Part shown: positions 1-5,097 of the stretch, piece after piece
How positions within the stretch are numbered: position 1 is the stretch's first letter
Layout of the letters: every line of letters starts with the position of its first letter
From: Methanomethylovorans sp. PtaU1.Bin073
GTDB taxonomy: Archaea > Halobacteriota > Methanosarcinia > Methanosarcinales > Methanosarcinaceae
Assembly: GCA_002067265.1 (NCBI GenBank)
Contig: MVQW01000060.1
Location: 1-5,097, forward strand
DNA length: 5,097 bases
Direction of reading: 5' to 3'
Notes under the pieces: model-generated
Database searches by the model: none
Told to the model about the DNA's origin: nothing
Seen by the model: only the letters and a program-made list of their open reading frames with translations
Program-made: the position numbers and the translations under genes

Positions 1-969
1 TACGATTGTAAGACCCATGTAACCATAGGCTAAGTATGCATAGTTACCCGAGACAGCAACACCGGATGCAAATCCGGAAGCATCATATTGTCCTGCTGTT
101 TCTAGATCTGCAGGATTAGTAATATTTACTATTGCAAGACCACTTCTGCCAAAGGCTGTATATGCATAGTTTCCTGATACTGCAACATCATATGCATATC
201 CGGCAGTATCATCGTATACTTCTACACTGCTAGGTGAAGTTTTATTAGTAACATCCACTACTACAAGATGAGACGCGCTACCATCAGCGATATACGCATA
301 GTTTCCTGATACTGCAACAGCAAGAGCAGTCGCTCCTATATCAAGCGATCCTGTAATTATAGGACTTGCTGGATTTGTGGTATCTATAATTACTAGTCCA
401 TTAGAATCGTCAGCCACATATGTATAATTTCCTGAGGTGGCGACATCTAATGCATTTCCAGTAGTATCACGAGTTCCTCTAATTGTTGGGTTTGCCGGAT
501 TAGTGATATCGATGATCACAAGCCCATTGGCTCCATCAGCTACGTATGCATAATTGCCTGACAATATAACACTAGACGAGTACCCAGCAGTATTATATGT
601 TCCTTTAAGGCTTGGTGCATCTGGGTTTGATACGTCTACAACTACAAGCCCGTCGTATCCTTCAGCTATGTATGTATAGTTTCCTGATACTGCAACACCA
701 TAAGCAGAACCCGATGCATAATTTCCTCTAATAGTTGGTATTGCCTTATTTGTGATATCTACTATCACAAGTCCATTTTCTCCATTGGCTACATATGCAT
801 AATTTCCTGATACTGCAATATTATTGACCAATGCTGGGGTAGTTACCCTTCCAACTCTTGAAGGGTTAGCAGAATCAGTGATATCGATCACTAGCATATC
901 CTGTCCCTGTCCAACGTATGCATAATTTCCGTCAACTGCAACATTATACACACTTCCTCCGTAGTGACC
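1..969 (-). repeat. Array of at least eight LVIVD coding repeats (about 126 bases each)
   Basis: In-frame tandem repeats inside the secreted protein gene, with periods of 123, 123, 126, 126, 126, 132 and 126 bases measured between GNY motifs. The blades vary at the protein level between the motifs, but the DNA of the core motif is strongly conserved. A 21-base word containing TTTCCTGATACTGCAAC (plus strand) occurs exactly at 166-186, 298-318 and 676-696, with close variants in other blades. The array continues past the left edge, so the total number of blades is unknown. Confidence 0.9.
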
Positions 970-1146
970 GGAAAAATCCTGCTCTTGTATTAACAGAGCA
1001 TTGCTGATACCGTTATCAGCATAAAGATCATTGTACTGGCTGACAAAACTCACATCGAGTTTTTCAGCTGAGCTAACTCCTGTGATCATCATCAGACAAA
1101 ATAGTATCAGTCCAAAATAGATTGGACTACTTAGTTTGAGTGGCAT
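1..1146 (-). CDS. Secreted LVIVD-repeat (beta-propeller-like) protein, partial at the window edge
   Basis: The reading frame is open for 382 codons from the ATG at 1146 to the left edge, so the C-terminus is missing. Residues 1-27 look like a signal peptide: a short polar start with one Lys, a hydrophobic core (about residues 9-23), and a likely cut after Ser-Ser-Ala27. From about residue 60 the protein consists of repeats of 41-44 residues with the pattern VAVSGNYAYVADG..GLVIVDITNPA.P. The Gly of the GNY motif falls at residues 73, 114, 155, 197, 239, 281, 325 and 367. This is the LVIVD repeat (Pfam family of that name), which is thought to form beta-propeller blades and is common in cell-surface proteins of Methanosarcinales. 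A role in surface structure or binding is inferred; no catalytic motif is visible. It is the second gene of a two-gene operon. No transmembrane or cell-wall anchor is seen in the visible part. Confidence 0.9.
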   Translation of the reverse strand, partial: MPLKLSSPIYFGLILFCLMMITGVSSAEKLDVSFVSQYNDLYADNGISNALLIQEQDFSGHYGGSVYNVAVDGNYAYVGQGQDMLVIDITDSANPSRVGRVTTPALVNNIAVSGNYAYVANGENGLVIVDITNKAIPTIRGNYASGSAYGVAVSGNYTYIAEGYDGLVVVDVSNPDAPSLKGTYNTAGYSSSVILSGNYAYVADGANGLVIIDITNPANPTIRGTRDTTGNALDVATSGNYTYVADDSNGLVIIDTTNPASPIITGSLDIGATALAVAVSGNYAYIADGSASHLVVVDVTNKTSPSSVEVYDDTAGYAYDVAVSGNYAYTAFGRSGLAIVNITNPADLETAGQYDASGFASGVAVSGNYAYLAYGYMGLTIV

Positions 1147-1151
1147 TCTAT

Positions 1152-1157
1152 ATCACC
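1152..1157 (-). promoter_or_regulatory. Ribosome binding site overlapping the upstream stop codon
   Basis: Minus-strand GGTGAT lies 5 bases before the ATG at 1146 and is a perfect match to the archaeal 16S 3' end (ATCACC). Its last bases contain the TGA stop of the 64-codon gene (1155-1153). This fixes the start of the repeat protein and suggests that ribosomes finishing the small gene re-initiate here. Confidence 0.75.
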
Positions 1158-1347
1158 AGTCCACAGATATTTTCACATTCATTGGATTCTGCATGCCTGA
1201 GAACAGTCTAACACTCTCACTACTGATGGAACTATTTCCATTCAGTAACGGAAGTTTTTCGCTTTCTGAACTATAATACCCAAGACCGCTTGAAAGGATA
1301 CCTGATGCGATCAGAAGTATCACATGAGTAGATATCTGTTTTTGCAT
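1153..1347 (-). CDS. Small exported or membrane-anchored protein, 64 residues, function unknown
   Basis: I do not recognise this protein. It has a short polar N-terminus (MQKQISTH), one hydrophobic stretch (about residues 8-25, VILLIASGILSSGLGYY region), and a Ser/Asn-rich tail of about 40 residues ending in Val-Asp-Trp. This fits either a cleaved signal peptide with a small secreted product or a single-pass membrane protein. There is no lipobox cysteine and no archaeal type IV pilin cleavage motif. An in-frame TAA about 24 bases upstream makes the ATG at 1347 the only reasonable start. The site in front is weak (only GGT within GGTATC). Support for a real gene is its place directly between a candidate promoter and the LVIVD gene, the 6-base gap, and a stop codon embedded in the next gene's ribosome site. 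It could still be a leader peptide or a remnant of a longer gene. Confidence 0.55.
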   Translation of the reverse strand: MQKQISTHVILLIASGILSSGLGYYSSESEKLPLLNGNSSISSESVRLFSGMQNPMNVKISVDW

Positions 1348-1371
1348 GATCGATACCGTTGAATTGTTTTA

Positions 1372-1396
1372 CCATTTCTCTTTTTTAAGAGAATGG
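1372..1396 (-). promoter_or_regulatory. Inverted repeat at the predicted start site of the minus-strand operon
   Basis: On the minus strand CCAT-TCTCTT, a 4-base AAAA loop, then AAGAGA-A-ATGG: ten base pairs with one bulged A. It lies 25-49 bases upstream of the ATG at 1347 and overlaps the predicted transcription start. It could be a 5'-terminal mRNA hairpin or an operator for a dimeric repressor. The symmetry is seen directly; the role is inferred. Confidence 0.5.
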
Positions 1397-1406
1397 AGTT
1401 CACTTC

Positions 1407-1427
1407 TATATTTATCTATATTAAAAT
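1407..1427 (-). promoter_or_regulatory. Candidate TATA box of the minus-strand operon
   Basis: Minus-strand ATAAATATA (1415-1407), with a second possible box TTTTAATATA (about 1426-1417) just upstream. Archaeal transcription starts about 25 bases after the box, so the start would be near 1386-1396, giving a leader of about 40-50 bases before the ATG at 1347. The region is AT-rich throughout, so the exact box is uncertain. Confidence 0.4.
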
Positions 1428-1460
1428 ATCTCTAAACTAATATGTGCTCATTATTATAAT

Positions 1461-1496
1461 GATGAAATGCATTCAATGACTTTAAATGCTTTCATC
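1461..1496. repeat. Long inverted repeat in the divergent spacer (12 bp stem, one bulge)
   Basis: GATGAAA-T-GCATT (1461-1473) pairs with AATGC-TTTCATC (1485-1496): 12 base pairs, with T1468 bulged and an 11-base loop. It lies between the two divergent promoters, about 45 bases upstream of the minus-strand TATA candidate and about 60 bases upstream of the plus-strand one. That position suits a shared operator. No T-run follows, so a terminator is unlikely. Confidence 0.5.
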
Positions 1497-1553
1497 TAGA
1501 ATTGAAATAAAAATAAATCATAAAAACATGAATCTAAAGAGACTAAAGGTAAC

Positions 1554-1565
1554 TTTTAATTATAA
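1554..1565 (+). promoter_or_regulatory. Candidate TATA box of the carbon-nitrogen hydrolase gene
   Basis: TTTTAATTATAA follows a purine-containing stretch (ACTAAAGG) that could serve as the TFB-recognition element. The expected start is near 1585-1590, leaving a short leader of about 20 bases that still includes the ribosome site. An alternative AT-rich box lies near 1503-1525. The choice between them is uncertain. Confidence 0.35.
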
Positions 1566-1593
1566 TCTCTTGATTAATTATCATTAACTTCGG

Positions 1594-1601
1594 GTGGGTG
1601 T
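1594..1601 (+). promoter_or_regulatory. Ribosome binding site of the carbon-nitrogen hydrolase gene
   Basis: A G-rich run with GGTG at 1597-1600, seven bases before the ATG at 1608, partly matches the archaeal GGAGGTGAT consensus. It supports ATG 1608 as the start. Confidence 0.5.
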
Positions 1602-1607
1602 GCTATA

Positions 1608-2420
1608 ATGGCAACGATTAAGGTGTCCTGTATTCAGATGAATATCGCACAATGTTCTAAAGAAAAGAACATTGAAAAAGCCCTTCTTATAACAAAAAAT
1701 GCAATAGACTCTGGTGCCAAGATAATAGTATTGCCTGAAGCTTTTTCAACTGGTTTTTGTTATAAAGATCTTGAATCAATAGCTGAAAGTTCAGTATCTC
1801 AAAGAGTTGAAGAATATCCTACAATAGCAGAGCTATTAGACTTCTCGAAGATACATGATTGTGTGGTAATAGGTTCTATTATAGAGAAGAATACTGAAAA
1901 TACTAGCGTTAACAAATACCATAATCTAGGTTTTTGCATAGAATCAGGGATTCTAAGTGGAATTTATAGGAAGACTCATCTTTATGGAATGGAAAAAACA
2001 CATTTTTCAAGGGGAGAACTAATATGTCCAATAAAACTTGAAAAACTTGGGATTACGATTGGACTTCAGATTTGTTTTGAGATCAGATTCCCAGAGGTAT
2101 CAAGAAGATTGGTGCTGGCAGATGCTGAGATCCTAATAACGGTTGCTGAATTTGCAAATCCAAAATTAAATCAATGGAAAGCCCTTGTAACTGCAAGGGC
2201 CATTGAAAACCAGATTCCTCATATTGCTTGCAATCGCGTAGGTACAGCCCATTTAGCTTCATATTTTGGTAATTCTATGATAGTCAATGCATGGGGGAAT
2301 GTCAAAGCTGAAGCAGGAAATGAAGAGTGTTTTGTCGTGGGGGAGATTGACATGGATGAAACACAGAGGATTCGCGGCAAAGTCTCGTTATTAGATAATA
2401 GACAGTTAGATCTGTACTAA
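1608..2420 (+). CDS. Carbon-nitrogen hydrolase (nitrilase superfamily), probable amidase
   Basis: A complete 270-residue protein, the normal length for a single-domain member. Enzymes of this superfamily cleave non-peptide C-N bonds (amides, carbamoyl groups, sometimes nitriles) through a thioester on the catalytic cysteine. The triad is complete: Glu44 in VLPEAFSTGF, Lys122 in YRKTHL, and Cys156 in QICFEIRFPE; Glu129 in GMEKTHF is a likely fourth active-site residue. Further hallmarks are ARAIENQ.PHIACNRVG (about residues 197-213), GNSMIVNAWGN (about 222-232), and the C-terminal DNRQLDLY ending. The CFEIRFPE motif resembles the CYDxRFPE of omega-amidase/Nit2-like branches, but the substrate cannot be fixed from sequence. 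No signal peptide is present, so it should be cytoplasmic. It has nine cysteines, and nine of its eleven arginine codons are AGA/AGG, unlike ppdK downstream, which suggests modest expression. It stands alone, with no partner gene in the same direction close by. Confidence 0.93.
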   Translation: MATIKVSCIQMNIAQCSKEKNIEKALLITKNAIDSGAKIIVLPEAFSTGFCYKDLESIAESSVSQRVEEYPTIAELLDFSKIHDCVVIGSIIEKNTENTSVNKYHNLGFCIESGILSGIYRKTHLYGMEKTHFSRGELICPIKLEKLGITIGLQICFEIRFPEVSRRLVLADAEILITVAEFANPKLNQWKALVTARAIENQIPHIACNRVGTAHLASYFGNSMIVNAWGNVKAEAGNEECFVVGEIDMDETQRIRGKVSLLDNRQLDLY

Positions 2421-2576
2421 ACTTGAGAGAACTGCGTTAAGAATACTCTAGCATTTAAAATTTATTTGAGATATTTGCGTACCTCACCTATATTCAGTTA
2501 GGATTTAATGAATTGACAACTTACAGTATTTATTAACAATAAGTCCCAATAAGTTAAAATTAATCATTATTGATAG
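2421..2576. other. Intergenic stretch after the hydrolase gene, no gene found
   Basis: No coding frame or RNA gene is supported here. A short T-rich stretch (about 2453-2466) could end transcription of the hydrolase gene in the archaeal manner, but there is no clear hairpin. CAATAAGT occurs twice, at 2537-2544 and 2547-2554, and ATCA-TTAT-TGAT forms a small inverted repeat at 2563-2574, just before the TATA box of the next gene. Confidence 0.5.
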
Positions 2577-2596
2577 TATAAATATTTATATTTATA
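2577..2596 (+). promoter_or_regulatory. Candidate distal promoter (TATA box) of ppdK
   Basis: TATAAATA at 2577-2584 is a good archaeal TATA box, with an overlapping alternative (TTTATATTTATA, 2585-2596). The predicted start is about 2605-2620, giving a leader of roughly 200 bases, a length not unusual in Methanosarcina relatives. A competing box, TTATATA at 2727-2733, would give a start near 2755 and a leader of about 60 bases. Both may be used. Confidence 0.5.
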
Positions 2597-2617
2597 CACA
2601 TTACTAACAGTGAATCT

Positions 2618-2760
2618 TGGAATGCAGATTCAAGTCAATTTCGAATTATAACAAGGAGTTAAAACTGTGATTAGAGATACACCTGTTATTGAATTAATTC
2701 GATATTTAGTATTGATTACCACAACCTTATATACAAAAACAACAATTGTGCTGCATTCCA
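2618..2760 (+). promoter_or_regulatory. Possible structured leader RNA upstream of ppdK (three nested helices)
   Basis: Hand pairing gives an outer helix of ten exact pairs, TGGAATGCAG (2618-2627) with CTGCATTCCA (2751-2760). It encloses a second stem: TCGAATT (2641-2647) with AATTCGA (2696-2702), continued by ATAACA-A-GG (2648-2656) with CC-TGTTAT (2682-2689). A short third stem pairs CACAA (2720-2724) with TTGTG (2746-2750), stacked directly on the outer helix. The 5' arm begins where transcription from the TATA box at 2577-2596 would start. I match it to no known riboswitch class. The inner stem is AT-rich and could arise by chance; the outer one is less likely to. Confidence 0.35.
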
Positions 2761-2786
2761 TACATAATCCAACCAAAAAAATATAT

Positions 2787-2798
2787 CTGATGCATCAG
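2787..2798. promoter_or_regulatory. Perfect 12-base palindrome just before the ppdK ribosome site
   Basis: CTGATGCATCAG is fully self-complementary and ends six bases before the ribosome binding site. It could be an operator for a dimeric regulator; as RNA it can only form a four-pair hairpin with a TGCA loop, or a dimer contact. Confidence 0.4.
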
Positions 2799-2804
2799 GT
2801 CCAA

Positions 2805-2810
2805 GGGAGG
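2805..2810 (+). promoter_or_regulatory. Ribosome binding site of ppdK
   Basis: GGGAGG lies seven bases before the GTG at 2818. This strong site decides the start: the in-frame TTG directly before it would be too close, and no ATG exists before codon 21 of the conserved frame. Confidence 0.8.
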
Positions 2811-2817
2811 AAAGTTG

Positions 2818-5097
2818 GTGGCAGAGAATAAATACGTGTACTTTTTCGGCGGTAATAAGACAGAAGGAAGAAACAGTATGAAAGACCTGCTGGGTGGCAA
2901 AGGCGCAAACCTGGCAGAAATGGCAAATCTTGGCATTCCAGTGCCACCTGGTTTTACTATCACAGCTGAAGTCTGTGTTCAGTATCTCAAAGATAATATT
3001 TATCCTGCAGGACTGCTGGAGCAGATTGATGCTGCTATTTCAAGTCTTGAAGAGGTATCTGGGAAAACATTCGGTAACGATGGCAATCCACTGCTCGTGT
3101 CAGTACGTTCAGGCGCACGTGTTTCAATGCCAGGAATGATGGACACGGTTCTAAATCTGGGAATGAACGATGAATCTGTTCTTGGCCTTGCAAAGAGTAC
3201 CAACAACCCCAGATTTGCTTATGATAGTTACAGGCGTTTTCTTACAATGTTCGGAGATGTCGTTCTGGGTATTGAGCATGACAAGTTCGAACATACATTG
3301 AGTGAGAAAAAACGTTCTTTAGGCGTTAGGCAGGACACAGAACTCGGTGTAGATGCTCTTAAGGAACTTGTGGAAGATTTTAAACAGATTATAGAAAACG
3401 AAACCGGTGAAAAGTTTCCACAGGATGCACGCAAACAGCTCATGATGGCTATAAATGCTGTTTTTGAGTCATGGAACAACCAGCGTGCTATAACCTACCG
3501 TAAACTGAACAATATTCCTGCAGACTGGGGTACTGCAGTCAATGTGCAGTCAATGGTTTACGGAAACATGGGTGAAACATCTGGTACAGGTGTTGCTTTC
3601 ACAAGAGACCCTGCAACCGGACAAAAACGTTTCTATGGGGAATACCTCATTAATGCTCAGGGAGAAGATGTCGTAGCAGGTATCAGGACCCCCAGCCCGA
3701 TTTCTACTCTGAAAGAGGTAATGCCTGATGCTTTCAAACAGCTTGAAGATATCTATTTCAAATTGGAGACTCATTTCCGCGACATGCAGGATATTGAGTT
3801 TACCATTGAGCAGGGCAAATTATACATGTTGCAGACACGTAATGGAAAACGCACTGCTGCTGCTGCAATAAAAATTGCAGTAGACATGGTTGAAGAAGGT
3901 CTAATTGACAAGAAAACTGCTCTTTTAAGGATAGATCCTAATCAGATTGACAAATTATTACACCCGATGGTAGACCCGAATGCAAATCTTAAGGCAGCTG
4001 CAACAGGACTTCCTGCTTCTCCCGGAGCTGCAGTGGGTAAGGTTGTTTTCACTGCTGAACATGCGGAAGAAATGGCAGAGGCCGGTGAAAAGGTAATCCT
4101 TGTACGTGCTGAAACCTCTCCCGAAGACATTGGTGGTATGAATGCAGCAGAAGGTATTCTTACCGTACGTGGCGGAATGACGTCTCATGCTGCAGTGGTT
4201 GCCAGAGGTATGGGTAAACCATGTGTCGCAGGATGCGGTGATGTTGTAATCGATATTAAGAACCGTGTCTTCTATGCAGGTTATTGCATGGTAAATGAAG
4301 GCGATTATATCTCTATTGACGGTTCAACGGGCCGTCTTATAATAGGAAAAGTCCCTCTTATTACACCTGAAGTGAGCGGAGAACTTAAGACCGTTCTACA
4401 ATGGGCAGATGAAGTGAGGACCCTGGGTGTAAGGACAAATGCCGATACTCCTAATGATGCTAAGGTTGCCAGGGATTTCGGTGCCGAAGGAATCGGCTTA
4501 TGCCGTACAGAACACATGTTCTTTGGTGAAAACCGGATTCCGGTTGTAAGAGAAATGATCATGGCCGACAGTGAAGCCTCAAGAAGAAGTGCTCTTGCAA
4601 AGCTTCTTCCTATGCAGAGAGAGGATTTTGTTGGCATATTCCGTGCTATGGACGGTTACCCTGTAACTATCCGTTTGCTTGACCCACCACTTCACGAATT
4701 CCTTCCAAATCATGAGGAAGCAAAAGAGAAATTAATGGAACTTGAGAGTAAAGGTGCTTCAGCAGAGGAGATTAACAGAGTTAAGAAAGTAATGGATAGG
4801 GTAGAATTCTTAAAAGAAATCAACCCGATGCTCGGTTTCAGAGGATGCAGACTTGGTGTAGTGTACCCCGAGATTTATGAAATGCAGGTACAGGCTATTA
4901 TTGAAGCTGCTTGTGAGCTTGCCAACGACGGTATGTCCATTGTGCCAGAGATAATGATCCCTCTTGTATCTCACGTTAAAGAACTGCAGATCGTCAAAAA
5001 GCAGGTTGTAAAAATAGCAAGTGATGTCATGGCAGAAAAAGGTGTAAAAATTAATTACAAGATAGGTACCATGATAGAACTTCCAAGGGCTGCACTT
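2818..5097 (+). CDS. ppdK: Pyruvate, phosphate dikinase, 3' end cut by the window
   Basis: The enzyme interconverts pyruvate + ATP + phosphate with phosphoenolpyruvate + AMP + diphosphate in the cytoplasm; in methanogens it links pyruvate to gluconeogenesis. 760 codons are present of about 875-900 usual for the family. The N-terminal ATP-grasp part shows LLGGKGANLAEM (Lys28), SVRSGARVSMPGMMDT (Arg97) and DIEF...LQTRNGKRT (Glu327, Gln339). The swivelling phosphohistidine domain has GGMTSHAAVVARGMGKP, with catalytic His457 and the neighbouring Thr455, which is the target of regulatory phosphorylation in plant and some bacterial enzymes. The C-terminal pyruvate barrel shows GLCRTEHMFF (Arg563), RLLDPPLHEFLP (Arg619) and GTMIELPRAAL (Glu754). 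The GTND segment and the C-terminal catalytic Cys lie beyond the edge. The GTG start follows a strong GGGAGG site. Arginine codons are mainly CGT/CGC, suggesting high expression. No frameshift is seen and no dikinase regulatory-protein gene is visible in the window. Confidence 0.97.
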   Translation, partial: MAENKYVYFFGGNKTEGRNSMKDLLGGKGANLAEMANLGIPVPPGFTITAEVCVQYLKDNIYPAGLLEQIDAAISSLEEVSGKTFGNDGNPLLVSVRSGARVSMPGMMDTVLNLGMNDESVLGLAKSTNNPRFAYDSYRRFLTMFGDVVLGIEHDKFEHTLSEKKRSLGVRQDTELGVDALKELVEDFKQIIENETGEKFPQDARKQLMMAINAVFESWNNQRAITYRKLNNIPADWGTAVNVQSMVYGNMGETSGTGVAFTRDPATGQKRFYGEYLINAQGEDVVAGIRTPSPISTLKEVMPDAFKQLEDIYFKLETHFRDMQDIEFTIEQGKLYMLQTRNGKRTAAAAIKIAVDMVEEGLIDKKTALLRIDPNQIDKLLHPMVDPNANLKAAATGLPASPGAAVGKVVFTAEHAEEMAEAGEKVILVRAETSPEDIGGMNAAEGILTVRGGMTSHAAVVARGMGKPCVAGCGDVVIDIKNRVFYAGYCMVNEGDYISIDGSTGRLIIGKVPLITPEVSGELKTVLQWADEVRTLGVRTNADTPNDAKVARDFGAEGIGLCRTEHMFFGENRIPVVREMIMADSEASRRSALAKLLPMQREDFVGIFRAMDGYPVTIRLLDPPLHEFLPNHEEAKEKLMELESKGASAEEINRVKKVMDRVEFLKEINPMLGFRGCRLGVVYPEIYEMQVQAIIEAACELANDGMSIVPEIMIPLVSHVKELQIVKKQVVKIASDVMAEKGVKINYKIGTMIELPRAAL

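Noticed and set aside
1..970. Regular DNA repeats that might look like a CRISPR or satellite array
   Set aside because: The period is 123-132 bases, always a multiple of three, with one open minus-strand frame encoding LVIVD blades, so the repetition is explained by protein repeats.
1528..1587. A 19-residue reading frame upstream of the hydrolase gene
   Set aside because: It has no ribosome binding site and crosses the candidate TATA box, so it is probably chance.
2421..2520. A hairpin terminator after the hydrolase gene
   Set aside because: Only short, weak complementary segments are present; a T-rich stretch near 2453-2466 is the most that can be pointed to.
2727..2963. Minus-strand open frame across the ppdK start
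   Set aside because: It overlaps the conserved N-terminus of ppdK and its ribosome site, has no convincing ribosome site of its own, and its product resembles nothing known.
2894..3139. Plus-strand open frame in another register inside ppdK
   Set aside because: It lies wholly within the well-conserved ATP-grasp region of ppdK, whose own frame explains the sequence.
3000..4637. Several minus-strand open frames of 62-110 codons opposite ppdK
   Set aside because: They are antisense shadows: ppdK motifs are continuous on the plus strand through all of them, and none has a recognisable domain.
1..5097. tRNA or rRNA genes, insertion sequences, attachment sites, defence genes
   Set aside because: No cloverleaf sequence, transposase motif, terminal inverted repeat with target duplication, or defence domain could be found by reading both strands.

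Overview
The window looks like the chromosome of a methanogenic archaeon, most likely from the family Methanosarcinaceae (a Methanolobus- or Methanococcoides-like organism). The reasons are a secreted protein built from LVIVD repeats (a type common in that group), archaeal TATA-like promoter elements, Shine-Dalgarno sites matching the archaeal GGAGGTGAT consensus, AT-rich spacers, and a closed archaeal or bacterial type pyruvate, phosphate dikinase. The genus is an inference; no rRNA or other marker gene is present.

Left third (1-1347, minus strand): a two-gene operon. A 64-residue protein with one hydrophobic N-terminal segment comes first. Six bases later comes a signal-peptide protein made of at least eight 41-44 residue LVIVD repeats, which runs off the left edge. 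The ribosome site of the second gene overlaps the stop codon of the first, so the two are probably translationally coupled.

Divergent spacer (1348-1607): carries candidate promoters for both directions and two long inverted repeats, each with one bulged base. One sits on the predicted start site of the minus operon.

Middle (1608-2420, plus strand): a complete carbon-nitrogen hydrolase (nitrilase superfamily) with its Glu-Lys-Cys triad intact. It appears to be a single-gene unit with rare-type arginine codons.

Spacer 2421-2817 and right half (2818-5097, plus strand): a 397-base spacer leads into ppdK, encoding pyruvate, phosphate dikinase, cut by the right edge after 760 codons (the family is usually about 875-900 residues). 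The spacer is the most interesting non-coding part. Downstream of a good archaeal TATA box, exact and near-exact complementary segments nest into what could be a three-helix leader RNA, followed by a 12-base perfect palindrome and a strong ribosome site before the GTG start. This could be a leader that controls ppdK, but that is a hypothesis from hand pairing only.

The three transcription units share no obvious pathway. ppdK belongs to central carbon metabolism (pyruvate/phosphoenolpyruvate interconversion), the hydrolase probably acts on a small cytoplasmic amide, and the repeat protein is predicted to be outside the cell membrane.
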